A stretch of 64,000 bases of DNA from Taenia hydatigena. Taxonomy: Eukaryota; Platyhelminthes; Cestoda; Cyclophyllidea; Taeniidae. Positions 33,646 to 47,900 of the stretch are shown in pieces (the stretch's first letter is position 1; each line of letters opens with the position of its first letter). The notes beneath the pieces were generated by a model. The model had not been told where the DNA came from. It did not search any database and saw only the letters and a list, made by a program, of their open reading frames with translations. The position numbers and the translations under genes are program-made. The stretch is from NCBI GenBank assembly GCA_036345935.2, contig JADWOT020000001.1, positions 36,590,825 to 36,654,824 on the forward strand, given 5' to 3'.

Positions 33646-36600
33646 AATATATCTGCTAATCTTTTATATTCAAATTTTTCCTGCTTAATCCATGTATACA
33701 ATGGTCTTATTGCCTATGGTGTCAATACGAATTTGTGCAATATATTCGCCTCCTTTGCTTTGAAAACTTTGCGTTATTATTATATTTTTGGCGCTTTAAA
33801 TATTTGTTTTGTGATAACACACATTTTGTGTAATGAATAGGAAGCTTGCATATTCAGCCAGTAAATTTGGTTTTCTCATGGCAAAATAGGAAGTGTAGAA
33901 TTTACTAACCGATTTTCTTTCCATTATCTGGCGAGGTTTAACGAGCGCTCATTCGCGAGACGAATGGAATGAGGCAGGGAATGGGAAGGCGAGAATAGTT
34001 ACAATGGCTGAGAGGTCACCGAAATTCGGTGCATTTTACCTAAGTTTTAATGCTGAGGAAGCGAGTGAAGCAATGGAACTGCTTAAATTCTGGTTTAGAG
34101 ATTTTAAGACCGAATTATGGGGCAAAAATGACCCTCTAGAAATCCGCAGCCAGTGCAGCAGCTACTTGGTGACTGCTAACAATAAATGAAACAAATATTT
34201 TGGCTAATGTTTGCGGAAAACATCTGGCATTGTGATGCGATTGTTTATGTTTTTGGTTAGCTAATAAAACTCTCCCTCTACAATGCGTAAACATTTTCAC
34301 TTTGAATGAATCGGTGCTCTCTTTCTTAAACTGTAAGGATGAATTAATTTCATTACATTTCAGAGCAAATGAATTTAGAAATATAGAAAAATTTATGGAT
34401 CTACAAATTGGATTGTGAAGTCTCTGTAAAATGTTCTTTTCGAATTGAGCTTCAAGGGTGCATCTACTGTCCCTGCAATCGTGTAAAGAGGAGTCATTTT
34501 TTATGTACGGATGGACTGAGAGAGATTAACATGAACAGAGCGTCACATTTTTAAGCGGTAAATTGGGCTGCAGAATCTACGAGGAAGGTCTGGTTTAATC
34601 AAAATCTTTTCTCAAAGCCTTGTGCCCAATGCTTCTCGTTGTCACGCTTCTACTTTAAACGTAGTTGACTGCAAGACAGGATTGAAGTTGACGTAACCAT
34701 TTACATCGGACATCAACCTTAACATACGCCTTTCTCAGCACAGAGAGCTTCACAGCGTACTTTTTAAAACAATTATTTGCTTTGTTGGTTTTCAAGTGTC
34801 TACGAGGCGTTGTGGGATGCGCTTTGTATTGTAGAAGAACCGATGTAGGCTACTGCGCTTAAAGCTTTAATGTGGCATAAACAGGAACAGTTCATCTCTT
34901 AATCACAAGTCGGAGTGAAGTCAGTTGGCATTTCTTTGAAAGGAAAATTCGATGATTTGGAACTCAATCTGATCATGTGGAACGCTCCGCTTGTGCCTTA
35001 AACAGGACGAGTCGCCGGAAGGAAGTGTCAGTTCGAGTGAATTTTTTGCGTATGTAGTCATCCATTGGAGGATTCTCGCCTGTTTAGAAGAAGCAAGAGA
35101 ACTTTTGAAGTGGGATTCATTCGGAATCATCTTTGCCTCTCCTTGTGAAGCTTTATAAGAAGATCGTACTAAGTTCAAATTCGCTTCGCGAATTTTGCTG
35201 TAACTAACTTTCTAGTGCTTTAGGTTTCTGAACATGGATGTGCTTAGTTGCTTTTTGATCACCTCTAGTTTTACCGGAAATTACATGTTTTTATCATCAT
35301 TGATACAGTAAACCGAAGTGTGACGAAAATGAAATGAACGAATCACGGCCTTTTGGTCTTTAGGTGCACAAAATGTGCTTAACGCAAACACAGTGGAAGT
35401 TTTGCAATCGTTCTTCCCGCAAATTCAACCAAAGCACCTATATAAGTAAGTTGTTTTGTAATTCAGGTCGACTATAAAAGAAGACAAATGTTTACTGCCT
35501 AGATAAAATGAAAAGATCAAAACAATTCCTTCACAAAACTGTATTTTTATAAATGTTTTAAGAGTGTGAAAACAATTTCACATTTTTGGTTATTGTTGAG
35601 ATTATCACTTTGCTTTTAGACCTTGAGTATAACGGTTCACTGGTCTCAGGCTCCCGAATGTGTTGCATCAAAGCGTGGTGCCCCGAGACTTCCTTAAAGA
35701 CGAAGAAGGACTTTACACATGTGTATGAAGATAATAACGATGGAGAATCTAAGTGATCACCTTCTCCAAAACTGGTAGTGAGGCAAACATCCAACTTATT
35801 GTGCACCCTTCTCTCTTTTAAGCGTCATTACCGACACTTTTCTGGATCAACCTCCTGTCCAGCCAACAGCGCTAGTGATTAAATTCATATGCAATTGAAG
35901 CAATATTTTACTGCAATGTCGCAAAACTCTCCTGACAATCCGATTAGATCTGCAATTTTGTCCTGAATTAGAACAGAGGTCGGGGACGGGGAATCCGCTA
36001 GCTATCATGCGTTTCCATAGCTATTCGTCGAAACATTAACCAATCAGCAATCACGTAACAAAGGACAGACTTATCGTAGTTTCCTGGGGACAGAGTTCCA
36101 CGTTTATTATTCTTGCCCCTTTGATTAAACTTGATTGCTGTCCTGCCATATCCTTTTCGATTCTATCCAACTCATTAAAAAATAGAGATATTACTGTGTC
36201 TTCAAAAAAATAAAAATCTTCATGCAGGACTGGTAGATGGCTGCGTAACAGACCTCTTAGCTGGTTCATGGTTAGTATCTAATCAATCGTTAATAACTAC
36301 TCCGCATAAAACGGAAGAGAGGCATTATTCTGCATCTATTCTATCGAGAGTCGTCGTTGATTCTTCCCTCTAATGCCAATACACCGCTTCCACTCCGTCA
36401 ACGTATATTAACAAGCGAAGGAAACCAGTATAGATTTGCTACCTCCAAAGAGGAAGACATAACACTCAGTCCAGTCCACTTGGTGAAGATACGATGGTGA
36501 GATCCAATATAGCTCTATTACCGAAATCGAGGATCAAACCAATATCAAACGTATTACGGGCCGTGGATGTCTCTCCCAACAATACATGTGTAGACAAATA

Positions 36601-39600
36601 AAAGATTTACCGCTTAAGATCTTCGACGTCAAGTAACTTTCGCCTGCCAATAAAATGTCTGTAAATGTTTTTAAGAGCTAAGCAAGGCTCAAACAGATGC
36701 CTGATGAAGCGCACAGAGCGGTTGATTGCATCGCGCATAGCCTATCCACCGAAGTGGACCGAAACCGTCTCATCGGTTGCTTTGAAGCGCTGAACTTTCA
36801 TGACCCCAACTCAGGCGATTGATTGTGGTCATACTTGCCAAATTAATTTTAAATTGAAGTTCAAAGTCCCTAAGTAATAAGCAAAATTTTCCCCTTTTTT
36901 TGTGAATTCCGCTTTCTGTGCTACATTAATTCTGAAGAATTCTGTCCTCCCTTGTTTTACGAAGAATGGATGTGTCCATAGTAAGTAAAAAAGAGTTTTT
37001 ATTTATCATAAGTTTTAGTCATCGTTCAAGTTTTAGTTGATATAGATAATCAAGCAATGTATTAGCTAATTCATCCAATGCATAAATAAAGTAGTAATTT
37101 AAGTGGCATGTGTAGTGAGAAGTTCAGTATTTTTTAACAAAATGATCTTTTTGAATAGTAGAGGAGATACGTTACTGCTGCAATGCACAGGGCTCTATTT
37201 GGTGGAGCAAATGAAACCTGTTTTGCCCACGGCGGAGATGGCTCCGAGAAACACCGCACACCGACGCAGCACAGCCTGAAGCTATGCTCCAAGTATAGAA
37301 GAGCCGTTGTCGGTTGGATTTAGGTACAGCAGCTGCAGACTGAGTCAGTTCGCTGAGGGGAATACACTCAATTGTTGCCAATTGTCTTTTGATTCTTCCC
37401 GTCTTCCGTGGTGGAATTTTAACATTTGAGGAAATTTTGTAACAGTTTCGCTGTTTTTTCTTCCATTCTCTCTCCATGCCAAGACATTTGGATGAAATGC
37501 TGGGCAAAAGAGGATTCCTTTACATTGGTTAGGTGGGTTTTCGCAAATCATTCTAAAAATCGCTAATATTCTCTTGGTCTCGAGGTTAGTCTAATCTGCC
37601 AGTGTATTTTAAATAAACGTGTACTGGATTGTTTTCACTATCACTAGATGGAAGCCTTGCTTTTCAATTTAATATAAAGTGAAGAGGATTAAGATTTTTG
37701 GTTGATAATCGGCCAGGTAAAATTCGTTTACCAGTATTTTTATTTTAAGGCGTTTTTTCGAATTGCATGGAACTAAGCACTTCAGTCTTCAAATGAAGAA
37801 GCTCATGTTACTCATCACAGTAGGTAAGAACAAAAGCATAGAAAATTTTAAGTCAAAGTTTTGAAACGTATTCGCTGCAGCCCAAAAGATAGCTTAACTT
37901 TGCCTTTTCTTTTTAGGCATAGCGTTTTGTTGAGCCAAGCATATGCCACATGGTTTCGTAACTTTTGATAATCACAGGAGCCTTGAGTTGTCGATAGCGT
38001 TGTAGCGGATTATTCCCTGGTATTCCGGGATTTTTCTTTTAACGAGGTTTTTTGTTCTATGTGGCTCACGCTTCCATCTTTGGATGCAACACTAACTCGG
38101 AGGATTATTCTTCTACTGGAAAAGAGGAGGATTGAAGTCTGCAGATGTGACCCACTAGTCACCAATAAATCCGCGTGATTGAATGGATTTTAAGGTCAAC
38201 ATCTTCCCACATTCCTTTCTTTTATAAAGAGTCGTAAGGCAAAGTCCTTATAAAAAAAGAGTAGTTTTATAAACTTAGTTTTTGTGGCAGAAATGCGGAC
38301 CGTTTTGAGACACTCTGTGCGCTTACCACTCTAGCATATATGGGAATGCATTAGTCTTAAAAAGTGTTAATTTGTCATTGCCGATCGGAAGTTTGGGATT
38401 AACAAACATTGAATACGAATTAGAAAGTGTTGTAGGACGACCTCACTGGGTTGGAATTATTCGATCACGCATTTTTGTTTTCTTTTAGGGACGTAATTTT
38501 GGAGAATTAGAATCAAATTTTGCCTGTTTCTTTCCACGGTTGATCAGATGCTCAAAGTAGCACTTTGCGCTCATCTAATTCCAAATGCGCTTTAAGAATA
38601 TTACTTTGCAACGCTAGGAGACTTCTCGGACGATAAGTGGTGCAGAATGCGCCCATCCAGTAAGCAGAATGGAGTAGGGTCAGTGGCATGGCTTAGAGGT
38701 CAGCCCACTCGACAAAGGCGAAATGACCGTCAAAGAGCAGCTCAATAAAGCAGGTATCAAACATATAATTATGTTTGCCACATTTTTACTCACTTGTTTT
38801 AACCGAATATCATGCAAAATGGGGTAAAGCTCAGTAATATTTGGCGTTTCGTTGCAAATTTATTGTAATGCAACGGAAGAAAAATACCAAGTGAAATAAG
38901 TAGTCGATGAATTGAAAATGAATTCGGTCAATCGCATGATAACGTGATATCAAATTGACTATAAGATTGATGAACTTCTGCGATAAAAGCTACAAATTTC
39001 TAGACTTAGTTGACAGTAATGTTCAGTGTGAAAACAAAACTTTCGGCATGGCGAGGGCGCATGATGCAGCTAACTAGATGGTGCTTCAGGGCGCAGATGA
39101 ATGCTGTCTGCTTTATTTGACGCCATTATGAAGGTGTGATACGGTCATTTCACAGAAGTTCCCTCCTCTTTTAATGGTCTCACGGCTTTTGCTCACAATA
39201 CTTTGGCCGGAAATCGCAATCAGCCTCGTCATCTTACCTTTCTTTTCTTATTGTACCATATACTGTTCCGTTGTCAGCACCAAATTCAGTGGCCAATCTG
39301 CGCACAGATGTTTCAATGATTTGCAACAGCTTCCTCTTCTTCCCTCATTGAAATTAAGCGTAGAATTTAGGTGAAAAGTAAGCCCAACGCTAAATCTGGG
39401 GTATACGAGAAAACGCTCTAGGTCGGTGGTCTACTCGGACACTAAAATAAATTATTAACAAGAGTCAATCTAGTGTGTTCGGAGTCAGGTTGAGTAACAG
39501 AAATTGTAAGACGCAGTATCACTTACTGGCTTGTTTAATCTCAAAAATAAATTCAAATCGTTGTTTGGAAAGACGCTTTGCACTACAAGACAATAAGTTT

Positions 39601-42600
39601 TCTGTCGAGATTCACAACGCTTCCAAGCTCAAAGTTAAGGGGAATTTTGGGATGGATGAACGACTGAGTGTTGATCGAATTGGCTGCATAGATGTTAGCA
39701 TTTCACACCCTGAGTTTACCCACTAGACTGGGTAAATCTTTTAGTCCTATTAAAATATTGTCTCTTCAGCTTGCATTTAAACTGCACTTGATGAAAACAG
39801 AGCAGCAGACCATTCTTCACCAAATGCAAAGGATGAAGGAAAGACAAAGGCGTTATTGGTGGCACTCGATTTTTTCCCAAGTTTTGCATGGATCTTGGGA
39901 TCAAGAGTTTTGTGAAAAAAGCAAATGTTTTTTTTTAACTCAGGCGATTTAGATGTAATTGCGTAGTTTTCGTTTCAGCTTTCTTTTTGCCCCGTTCAAC
40001 AAAGCCCCACTTCGGAGTTGTAAGCAGGATAGAAAGGCGTATGCTTCATTTAACCTCACTCCTTTAAGGCGTGTTTAATTTCCCTCCTCCGGTAAATTCA
40101 GTGACATTTTGTGAAAATTTATTTCCCAATGCAAAGGACACAAGTGAAACAATTCAGATTTGCATCGCGACTTCAAATAGGATGAAGTAGTGCGATGGAA
40201 CAAATGCACCTCGTGATGGCACTGAGAGAGCTTATAAAAAAGCTCTCCTTCCTTTCGGTTTTTCTTCTTTATTTGGATTTTAAAAGGGATGAAACTGCAG
40301 CATTTGCTGAGAACTCGGAATCTGCCTGTCATCAGATCGTGGTTCAGTAACTTCTGCTGTGCATTTTTGTAATCCTCTTACAATGTTCTCAAAAGCTTTA
40401 GCTGTTTTTAAATTAATTTTGGAATAAAGGCTCAGCAATTATCGAAGTTGATGTTGGCAAATAATAGCTCAAATCCTCTAAAGGAAATAAAATGTGGGGT
40501 TTTATGTCGTCTTTTGAGGAAACCCAGATTGGCTAGATGGGAGTCACGAGTCACCATAAAGAGGATTATGTCTTTTTTACTCCTCCTATCGCAGATTGTT
40601 CCCATGTTATTTTTTGGCTCCAAGGGGGTCAGAAATGCAATGAACATTGAAATTGAATGGAGAAAATCATTCGGGAATGTAAGATTACGCCCACAAACCT
40701 ATCGCCATATCGCTATGTCCATCTTAGTGGTACTTGAACTTTTAGGCAATATATGTTTTCTGTAATCATTACTGATCTTCTGAAAATGCAAACAATTTAA
40801 ATTACACTTGCCTTGGGGGCAGCGCCTTGAGAAATTCCTATACAGAAGAGAAGACGCTGCTCAGGTAAAATATGCATAGTCGACCCACAGAGGGGTATCG
40901 AGACTCGCTGACATGAGCAGAAATTCATCAAACAAAGCACTTTATAAGGACCTTGACAAGGAAAAGTCATCGTAGTGATGTCACTAGACAAGCCGTGCGT
41001 AAACCATTAATTTTTTGTGATCTAAACACTCCCTTTTGCTGATGCCGGACAGACAAGCGTTTTTTAATAGTCATTTGGAATGACTTAAGAAAGCGGCTGA
41101 AAACATGGAGATCCCTCTGTATCCCTTCCCGATGCAACTACGCTGGCTTCTGTTTAACAGCCCTAATTGAGCTATAAGGTCCAAATATACAAGCACAACT
41201 GTCCAAATTAGATTTTTAATGAAACCTACTTGGCCTGTTCTGAACCCTCCAGTGGGATTTTACTACACATTTGGGAAGCATAAATAAATGATTGTGACCC
41301 ACCACCCACGGTCACATTAAATGCATGAAACGGAGTTTTATGCGTTCCAATTTGCACAATCCTTACATAATTAAATTGGAAACACCTCTCATTTTTATTA
41401 CTCACAAGTGGGACAGTTGCATATTTCGACAGAAAATTTTTCGTGAGAAAAATTTATTTAATGTCGCATTTGTATGTACTATAATGCTCCCAATCCTCTT
41501 TTGTACAGTTAAACAACTTTTAGAGCTACAATGTAGCAATTCGTTTAAATTTATCCTGCCAATAAGGATGATTTTGTGTGAACAAGCTAAGTAAAACATG
41601 GGGACCCAAATGGACTGATTTTATGAAGCCAATATGACTCTACGGCATAAACAAATGAAGAGGATATTATTCAGCTCCTTCTCTTAACAGAGCACTCCTT
41701 GAAGAAGAATAGCACGACCTGCTGTTTTGACCTTGGTGAAACCTTAAAAGACATCTAGTTGCGAGTTCATTAAAGTCTTCCTTTTCACTAACATCAAGAC
41801 TCGAATAGCAGAGAAGTTTCGAAGTGGATGTTTTATAAAAGTTGCAGTTTCATTGCATTGCATTGGAGGGCTTTCATTTCGCCCAAGCATATCGCTCGCC
41901 TTTAAAGGCTCTCAGTAGGCATCTCCAAATTTAATTAGTCCAACCACTAAGCACAAAAAATAACGCTTAGGGAGATTGGCTGGATCTACACTTCAAAGAG
42001 CTTGACGCAGCCCAAACCCACTCCCTCTGCCTCCTTAATGACCCCTTTTGATCGGTTGCATCTGGCGTAAATATGTCTTCAGCATGAATCCCACCAAATA
42101 TTCCCTCCTCAATAAACGCCCAAATGGAAAATGAGGTATATTTTTTAATAGCGAAAACACTTGTAAATATAAGTAACTTTTAAGCCATATTAGTGTCTTT
42201 CATCACAGGAAAGGAAGTGATTGGACAACCTGGCAACAATTAGGGAGCAAACGTTTTTGTAAAGGCTGAGTTAATAATTCGTCTGAAACCTTGCAATCAT
42301 GAAACAAGTAAGTTTATGCTCATTCAGCCATTTTATGCACTTGAGTGAAGAAGCACTTTTATAGTTTGCCTTGAAGCTCCTCTTCCACTTTACCGTCGGC
42401 TGTCTGTGGCGTTATTCAATTCCACAAACGCGCCCAAAGCGGAAAAAAAGCTGACAGTGTCCAGCGTTTTAGTCCTTCTTTCGTCTCTCCTACATCGCTA
42501 ATCATATTGGATTTAATTTAATATTCCATGCAATTTCGCTGACTAGCCACCTCTCTTCCCCATCTACCTCAAAGATCTCCCGCATAGTGAAGGTCAAACC

Positions 42601-43780
42601 AAAGGGCTATTAAGGACGTCTTTATTTTTTAAGTCATCATTTTATTATGTGAGATTTTTGTCGGGTTTTGCTGGGTGGTTTTTTTATTTTTCAACAGGTA
42701 AAGGGCAGATTAAGCAAGCGACGGTAGCGAAATCGCTGCGATTCCAGCATTTAATCAAAAAAACCTGATGATGTACAAATCTTTTGCTTGAGCTTGATCC
42801 ACGTGGATTTCTGAAATTTAAAAAATGCAACTTGCTATGATTTACCCAAGGTAACTGCTACCAAAACAAAATGAGTGACCAGAATAAGGTTAATTTGTCG
42901 TCATCGTTAGAATTTTCGCATTTTAGAACTCTTCAAACAACTTTGATGCTTTATTTTTTCCAATTTTTCTGTATTATTCAATGATCGGTGCACTTTATAA
43001 TCAAATTGACACTTAATATTCATGCTGGAACCTCCAGTCAATCTGGTAACCTACTGATGATTGGTTATTGTGATAGAATACACCCTGATTCCTTTATTTG
43101 CTTGGATCATCTTAATATATTTAGACAAATGTGTTGTATAGGGGCATTTAACATTCAGCTGTTTCGTTCACTCCTCACATTCGACAGCATCGATCATCTC
43201 AGACGACCGGAAATGTTGCGTGTTTGCTTATAATTTATAGTTTTTTACCGAAGCGTATAGGGTCAAAAAACATGTCCAACAGCTGCTGTTGAATCACACG
43301 ACTTCAAGGAACCATAGATTGGCTCTTCCTTGCTAAAGAAAAAAATAACCTTTTGAAGGCAGAGGGAAAATTCGGCACAAGTTACGCCTTGTCAATGATG
43401 TTTTTGACCCGAAATTTATATCTATTTGCGACAAAATAAAGTGCTCGTCAAACCCGCAAAGCAAAGCTAAATTACGAACTCTTATTTTAGCTCAAATAAA
43501 AGCTCACTCCTGTTTAAAATAATCCCGAATTCTAGTTCAGTTATTTAATTTTGCACTTCATCTCAGGTCTCATAAGGACGTGTGTTGAATTACGACTTTG
43601 AGGAAATTTTCGCCCAAAAAATTAATTCCTTTTTGAATTTTTTTCTTCAGTGCGTATTGCCTTCCTTTTTATAAGAGAACTAATGCATCGTTTTGCTTGA
43701 ATTGCATAAATTTCTACTTTTTAAACAAAATTTTAGCAGCTCAAAGCACTTGACTGAATGCTAAACTGTTCTGTGAAATC
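33646..43780. other. Gene-poor AT-rich stretch
   Basis: About 10 kb with only short scattered frames. The best is 34004-34189 (61 codons, ATG in a good context), but it has no domain or neighbour support. No tRNA, rRNA or transposon was recognised. It may contain regulatory DNA or introns of an unseen gene. Confidence 0.45.
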
Positions 43781-43789
43781 CCACCCGAC

Positions 43790-43975
43790 ATGTACGCATT
43801 CGCTTTCTGTGTTTTAATATGCATTGCTCGCTCTTTGATGTTACAAAATTACAATGTAGTGCTTAGAGACTTCCTTGAATGCAAAAGGAGATGCATCATT
43901 CGGCAAAATATATGTTCGACGAAGGGAAGGAACTGGAGCCACCAGCTTGGCCCAAAGGCCAAGCCACAATGGTAA
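43790..43975 (+). CDS. Possible small secreted Cys-containing peptide
   Basis: Sixty-one codons. The N-terminus MYAFAFCVLICIARSL looks like a signal peptide. It is followed by a short basic region with three Cys (ECKRRCIIRQNIC) and a Lys/Pro-rich end. No promoter, splice support or homologue is recognised. A hydrophobic start in a frame this short can arise by chance. Confidence 0.2.
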   Translation: MYAFAFCVLICIARSLMLQNYNVVLRDFLECKRRCIIRQNICSTKGRNWSHQLGPKAKPQW

Positions 43976-44415
43976 TTAATGCGGCCCTTAACCGAAACCG
44001 GGAATTAAACAAACAAACGCATTGCAAAAATAAGTAGTGTTCCCAAATAAGTCATTGGCTAAAAAAGTTGTCTCTCAATTAAAAACAGGAAATCTTCGTA
44101 AGCATGCAAATTTTATTCTTTGACAGGTTATTCATTTCATGCAGTTGTTTGGTCACCCTCTTTATTCCCTATCACCTGTCCAGCTGTTCATGTTAATCTA
44201 TTTGTGCTAAAAAACTGCTTGAAAATTAAGCGAGGAACTTATTCTTCGCAAATACAAACCAACATTTCCTCCAAATACATTCAATGGAATGTTTTATCCA
44301 GCAAAAAGTTGTATGCTTTGGTTGAGGTCAAGTGTTTATCCCGGTCTGCGCTTCATTGGTTCTGCAACCCAAGCAGTCAGCCAATAGGAAATGGAGTAGG
44401 TTATGCATCCTGGCG

Positions 44416-44423
44416 TATATAAG
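44416..44423 (+). promoter_or_regulatory. TATA box of candidate peptide gene
   Basis: TATATAAG lies 77 nt before the ATG at 44493. With a start about 30 nt downstream the leader would be close to 45 nt. Confidence 0.45.
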
Positions 44424-44492
44424 AACAACTGACATGAGGTTACCCGAACTCATCGTGTCTGGACCTGCTCTACAGACAGTCATTATTCCATA

Positions 44493-44965
44493 ATGAAATT
44501 TTGCTTTCTCTTGTTCTGCGTAATTAGTCTGGTAATGACTGAGAGTGGTGAAGCCGGTAAGTCAATCCTGCCTACTCCTCTGTCACCCCACCCGATCTCT
44601 ACATAGCGGACAAAATTTGACATTTGTTTTTGCGAAGTGAAGTAAAGGAGCGAATACAAAGGGAGAGCTCCCATTACAACTGCCCATTACCTTTAATGTT
44701 AATGTGCTTTCAACTTTACGGGATCTCGCAAAGAATATACAATAATGCTTGTTGTTTCCTTTTGACAAATAAAGGTGAAGTGGGACATTCAATGTCCAAA
44801 CGAGGTTTGCATTTCTTCCGCCTTCGAAGATCGCCTCACTGCGTTGATATGGATCCCGAAACACTTCATCAAATTCTGGTATTTGCTTCATTCTCTAATA
44901 AATTTAGAAAGCTCATTCTTAAATCCTTTTTAATCCCCACCTCCTTGTATCTCCCTGCACGTTGA
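44493..44965 (+). CDS. Candidate neuropeptide or small secreted protein precursor
   Basis: Exon 1 (44493-44556) encodes a clear signal peptide, MKFCFLLFCVISLVMTESGEA, and ends at a consensus GTAAGT donor in phase 1. A matching phase-1 exon starts at 44775 after AAAG and reads to a stop at 44965. The joined product has about 85 residues. After the signal it contains KR-GLHFFRL-RR, that is, a short peptide bounded by dibasic sites like those cut by prohormone convertases. There is no Gly before the RR, so C-terminal amidation is not predicted. The second acceptor is only moderate and the C-terminus may be spliced further. Flatworm neuropeptide genes often have this layout, but I do not recognise this peptide. 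Confidence 0.4.
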
Positions 44966-47900
44966 TTCATCTTAATTAGTTCAATGAACTTACATTTAAG
45001 CAAAACAATTTATGTGAATTTAAGGTTAGAAATTGCTTTTCTTGCTGCTGTTAAAACAGCATTCCGCAACAGATTATTTAGCAGCAGTATTGTGTGTATT
45101 TTGAATTCGTTTGCATTTAGAAATATTTTTTCATCTCTTTTAGTTGTATGGCATTTGTCCCATCGACTACAGAACGTCAAGTTCGTACGATGAGAAGTAA
45201 TGAAACAATAAGCAAATAATGTAGCCTGGAAAAAGGGGTCATTATTAATGTATTATACTTTATTTTATCTCGGTAAAATAAAGTCTTCACACTCTTTCCC
45301 CTTTCCATCCATCCATCCATCCATCCATCCTTGTTTGCACGCATCGCCTCTGTTTAGCAGTGCATCGGTTGCCTTGCAGTAGACCTCAGCTAAATATGTC
45401 TTGTGAAGAAGTTTCATTTCTCCCCTGAGACGGCCTATCACAGCCTTTTTGTTTTTTTCTGTTTAAATCCATAATTAAAGCATTCATTTGATTCCATTCA
45501 GTGGAATTAGGGTCTCTAAATGTGACACCTTAGACCGCATGAGAGCGCCCCTTTAAGAGTCGGTTCATAAAGCGCTCAAATGTGGTCGCGGTGTAACAGG
45601 CCAATTGGTGTGTCCTATTTCAGTTGTTGACCTGGAAAGTACAAGCCAAAAGGGCGACTAATTGATTCAACTGAAAGGATGTGCTAGGAAACGACTGCTG
45701 TGAAAGACAGCTCCTTAGGAGGTCTCCAAATCCTAGCAAAATCTACCTCCAGCCAATATTTAAATTTATCAAATAAGATAACTTGCAAACAATAACAAAT
45801 AAATAAGTTATTAATGGTACCATTTCGGAATATGGATGGATACTTCACAAGACTTTGTGTAGGTAAACTTTTCGAGGGGGGCTAGAACGTACCTTTTATG
45901 TGGCACAAGGAAGGTTATGGCCCCTAAACTGTAGTACTAAGGCAGAACAAAGGAATCAGTCATTGCAGACTACTAATTTGCACAAAAGGCTTTGGAAATT
46001 TAAACAGGTTTCATTACCATGCCATGTTCTAGTGTGAATTCAGTGTCTCAGTCAGTACACAAATATTTTCTTCTCAACCAGAAGAGGAAGATTGTGGAGT
46101 TGTGAAGAGTTGCTAAAATGAGCAGCAGGTGTCCTCTAAGCTTCCACATTAACAATTGGACAATTCGACGGTTCGCTACACAGTGCATGTGTGAGGGCGA
46201 TTTTGACGAGGTGCCTAATGGAGGCTGCATTTCCTTCACAACGCAGCTTACTATTAGGTCGTCATCGTCAAGCTTCCATCTTATGTGTTCTCGAGAAAAA
46301 AATCTGCGTAGAGCCTCCTGTCCCTTTCATTTTTATCAAAAATAGCATGATCAAAGAAATAAGGGAGTATTTTTTGCTTTAAATATGACCAAAACTTGCA
46401 TTCCCATAATTCCCATGTCTTTACAGAGTGATCCCTTGACAATTTCATGTTGACCTTCCATATGTCACTGCAAATTTATTTTTCACCAGATGGCATAGCA
46501 CTATGATGTTAGGCCGGCCTCCACAAACTCGAGACAACTTGTTTTTTACCCTATTCTGACCAACAGACTTGAAATGTGATCCTCCGTTTGCCAATTGCCC
46601 GGTGCATTCCCCAACCTTTATGATGAAACTGCCAAATATTTTGCGTTGTTTTCCCTGTGTATGTGTGGGATTAAAATGACTCCTGCCTTTGCGCATTTTA
46701 CAAGTCGATCCAATGCTAGGCCGAGCTCCGTAAGCGCGAGAAATGTTGTTTTTTCTACACGGTTCAGGCCAATAATGTACTTTTCCATTTGAAACTCAGA
46801 GTCACTACGCACTAGGTGATTAAGGGGAATGTTTCACCCAATGCATTCCAAACTCTCCTAATGAAGTTGACGAGAATCCACGATCCTTTACTTAGAACAT
46901 GGTGTGAAATGAACTCCATGTGCATTGATCTTTTGTCTGTCCCTTAGGCATTCTGCTTCATAAGAGTTAAAGTTCTTTACGGGCTTGAATGCCAGGTTAT
47001 ACCGCGAGAAGCGGGTAGCTTACCCCGACATAAAAACAGGTCAAAACAACTAATACATTTTTGGGTGTACTTCGCAGCGGACTTGGGCAGCCTCTTTATT
47101 CCAATAGGGATTGAGAAATGACACACTTCACTTCGAAAATGCTGTGTGTCAAAAGTAAGAAACAGGGAAACGGCAGTATCGTCGACTCAGTGTGCGAAAT
47201 TTTTCCCCTGTTGGTTTTAATAACGACAAAAAATACCTTTTTCTCATAAACTTTTTCGGTTCATTTGGCTTATGTGTCCCAGCATTATTCCGGACAAATC
47301 ACGTTACATTTGATAGTGGTTGGTTATTATGCATTTTCTGACATTTTGGTATTTTAAATCAAGTACTGTGAATCGTTTTGGTTGTCTCCACCCATAAAGT
47401 TCACTACTACTCGGCCGCAGTACAGTCCCGCTTTCCTTCAAATGCGAACAAAACTTCCAAAAATGAGATTTCTCGGTAAAATTCAAGATCTCCGGCCTGC
47501 GTGTTTGCCTTCTTTTGGTTAAACTTCAGTAAAACATGTTATTAATTCACCAGAGTATTTTAAACAATGGGAACGGCTTTTGTTCGGGATGACAGCAATT
47601 TCTTTTCTCCTCAGGTGCGTGGTGCCTCGTTTTTACACCAGTTGTTGCTCAAACACCTTTCTGCTTCTTGAGCCTGCGCAAGTAATCCAGACAAGATCTC
47701 AAAAAAGTACTTGCTTGCCTGTATCGTTTTTAAGCAGCACAAGCTCTATGCTCCTCCAGTAGGTTAAATAAGTCAATGCCTACCAGGTTTAGGCAAAAAT
47801 AAAGGCAATAAATTTTGCATGGAGAGTTTACGAGGGGCACGACTGAAAGTTATTCCCATTGAGCATTCACTGAAGTCGAAGTGATCCTCTTGGTTCAAGC

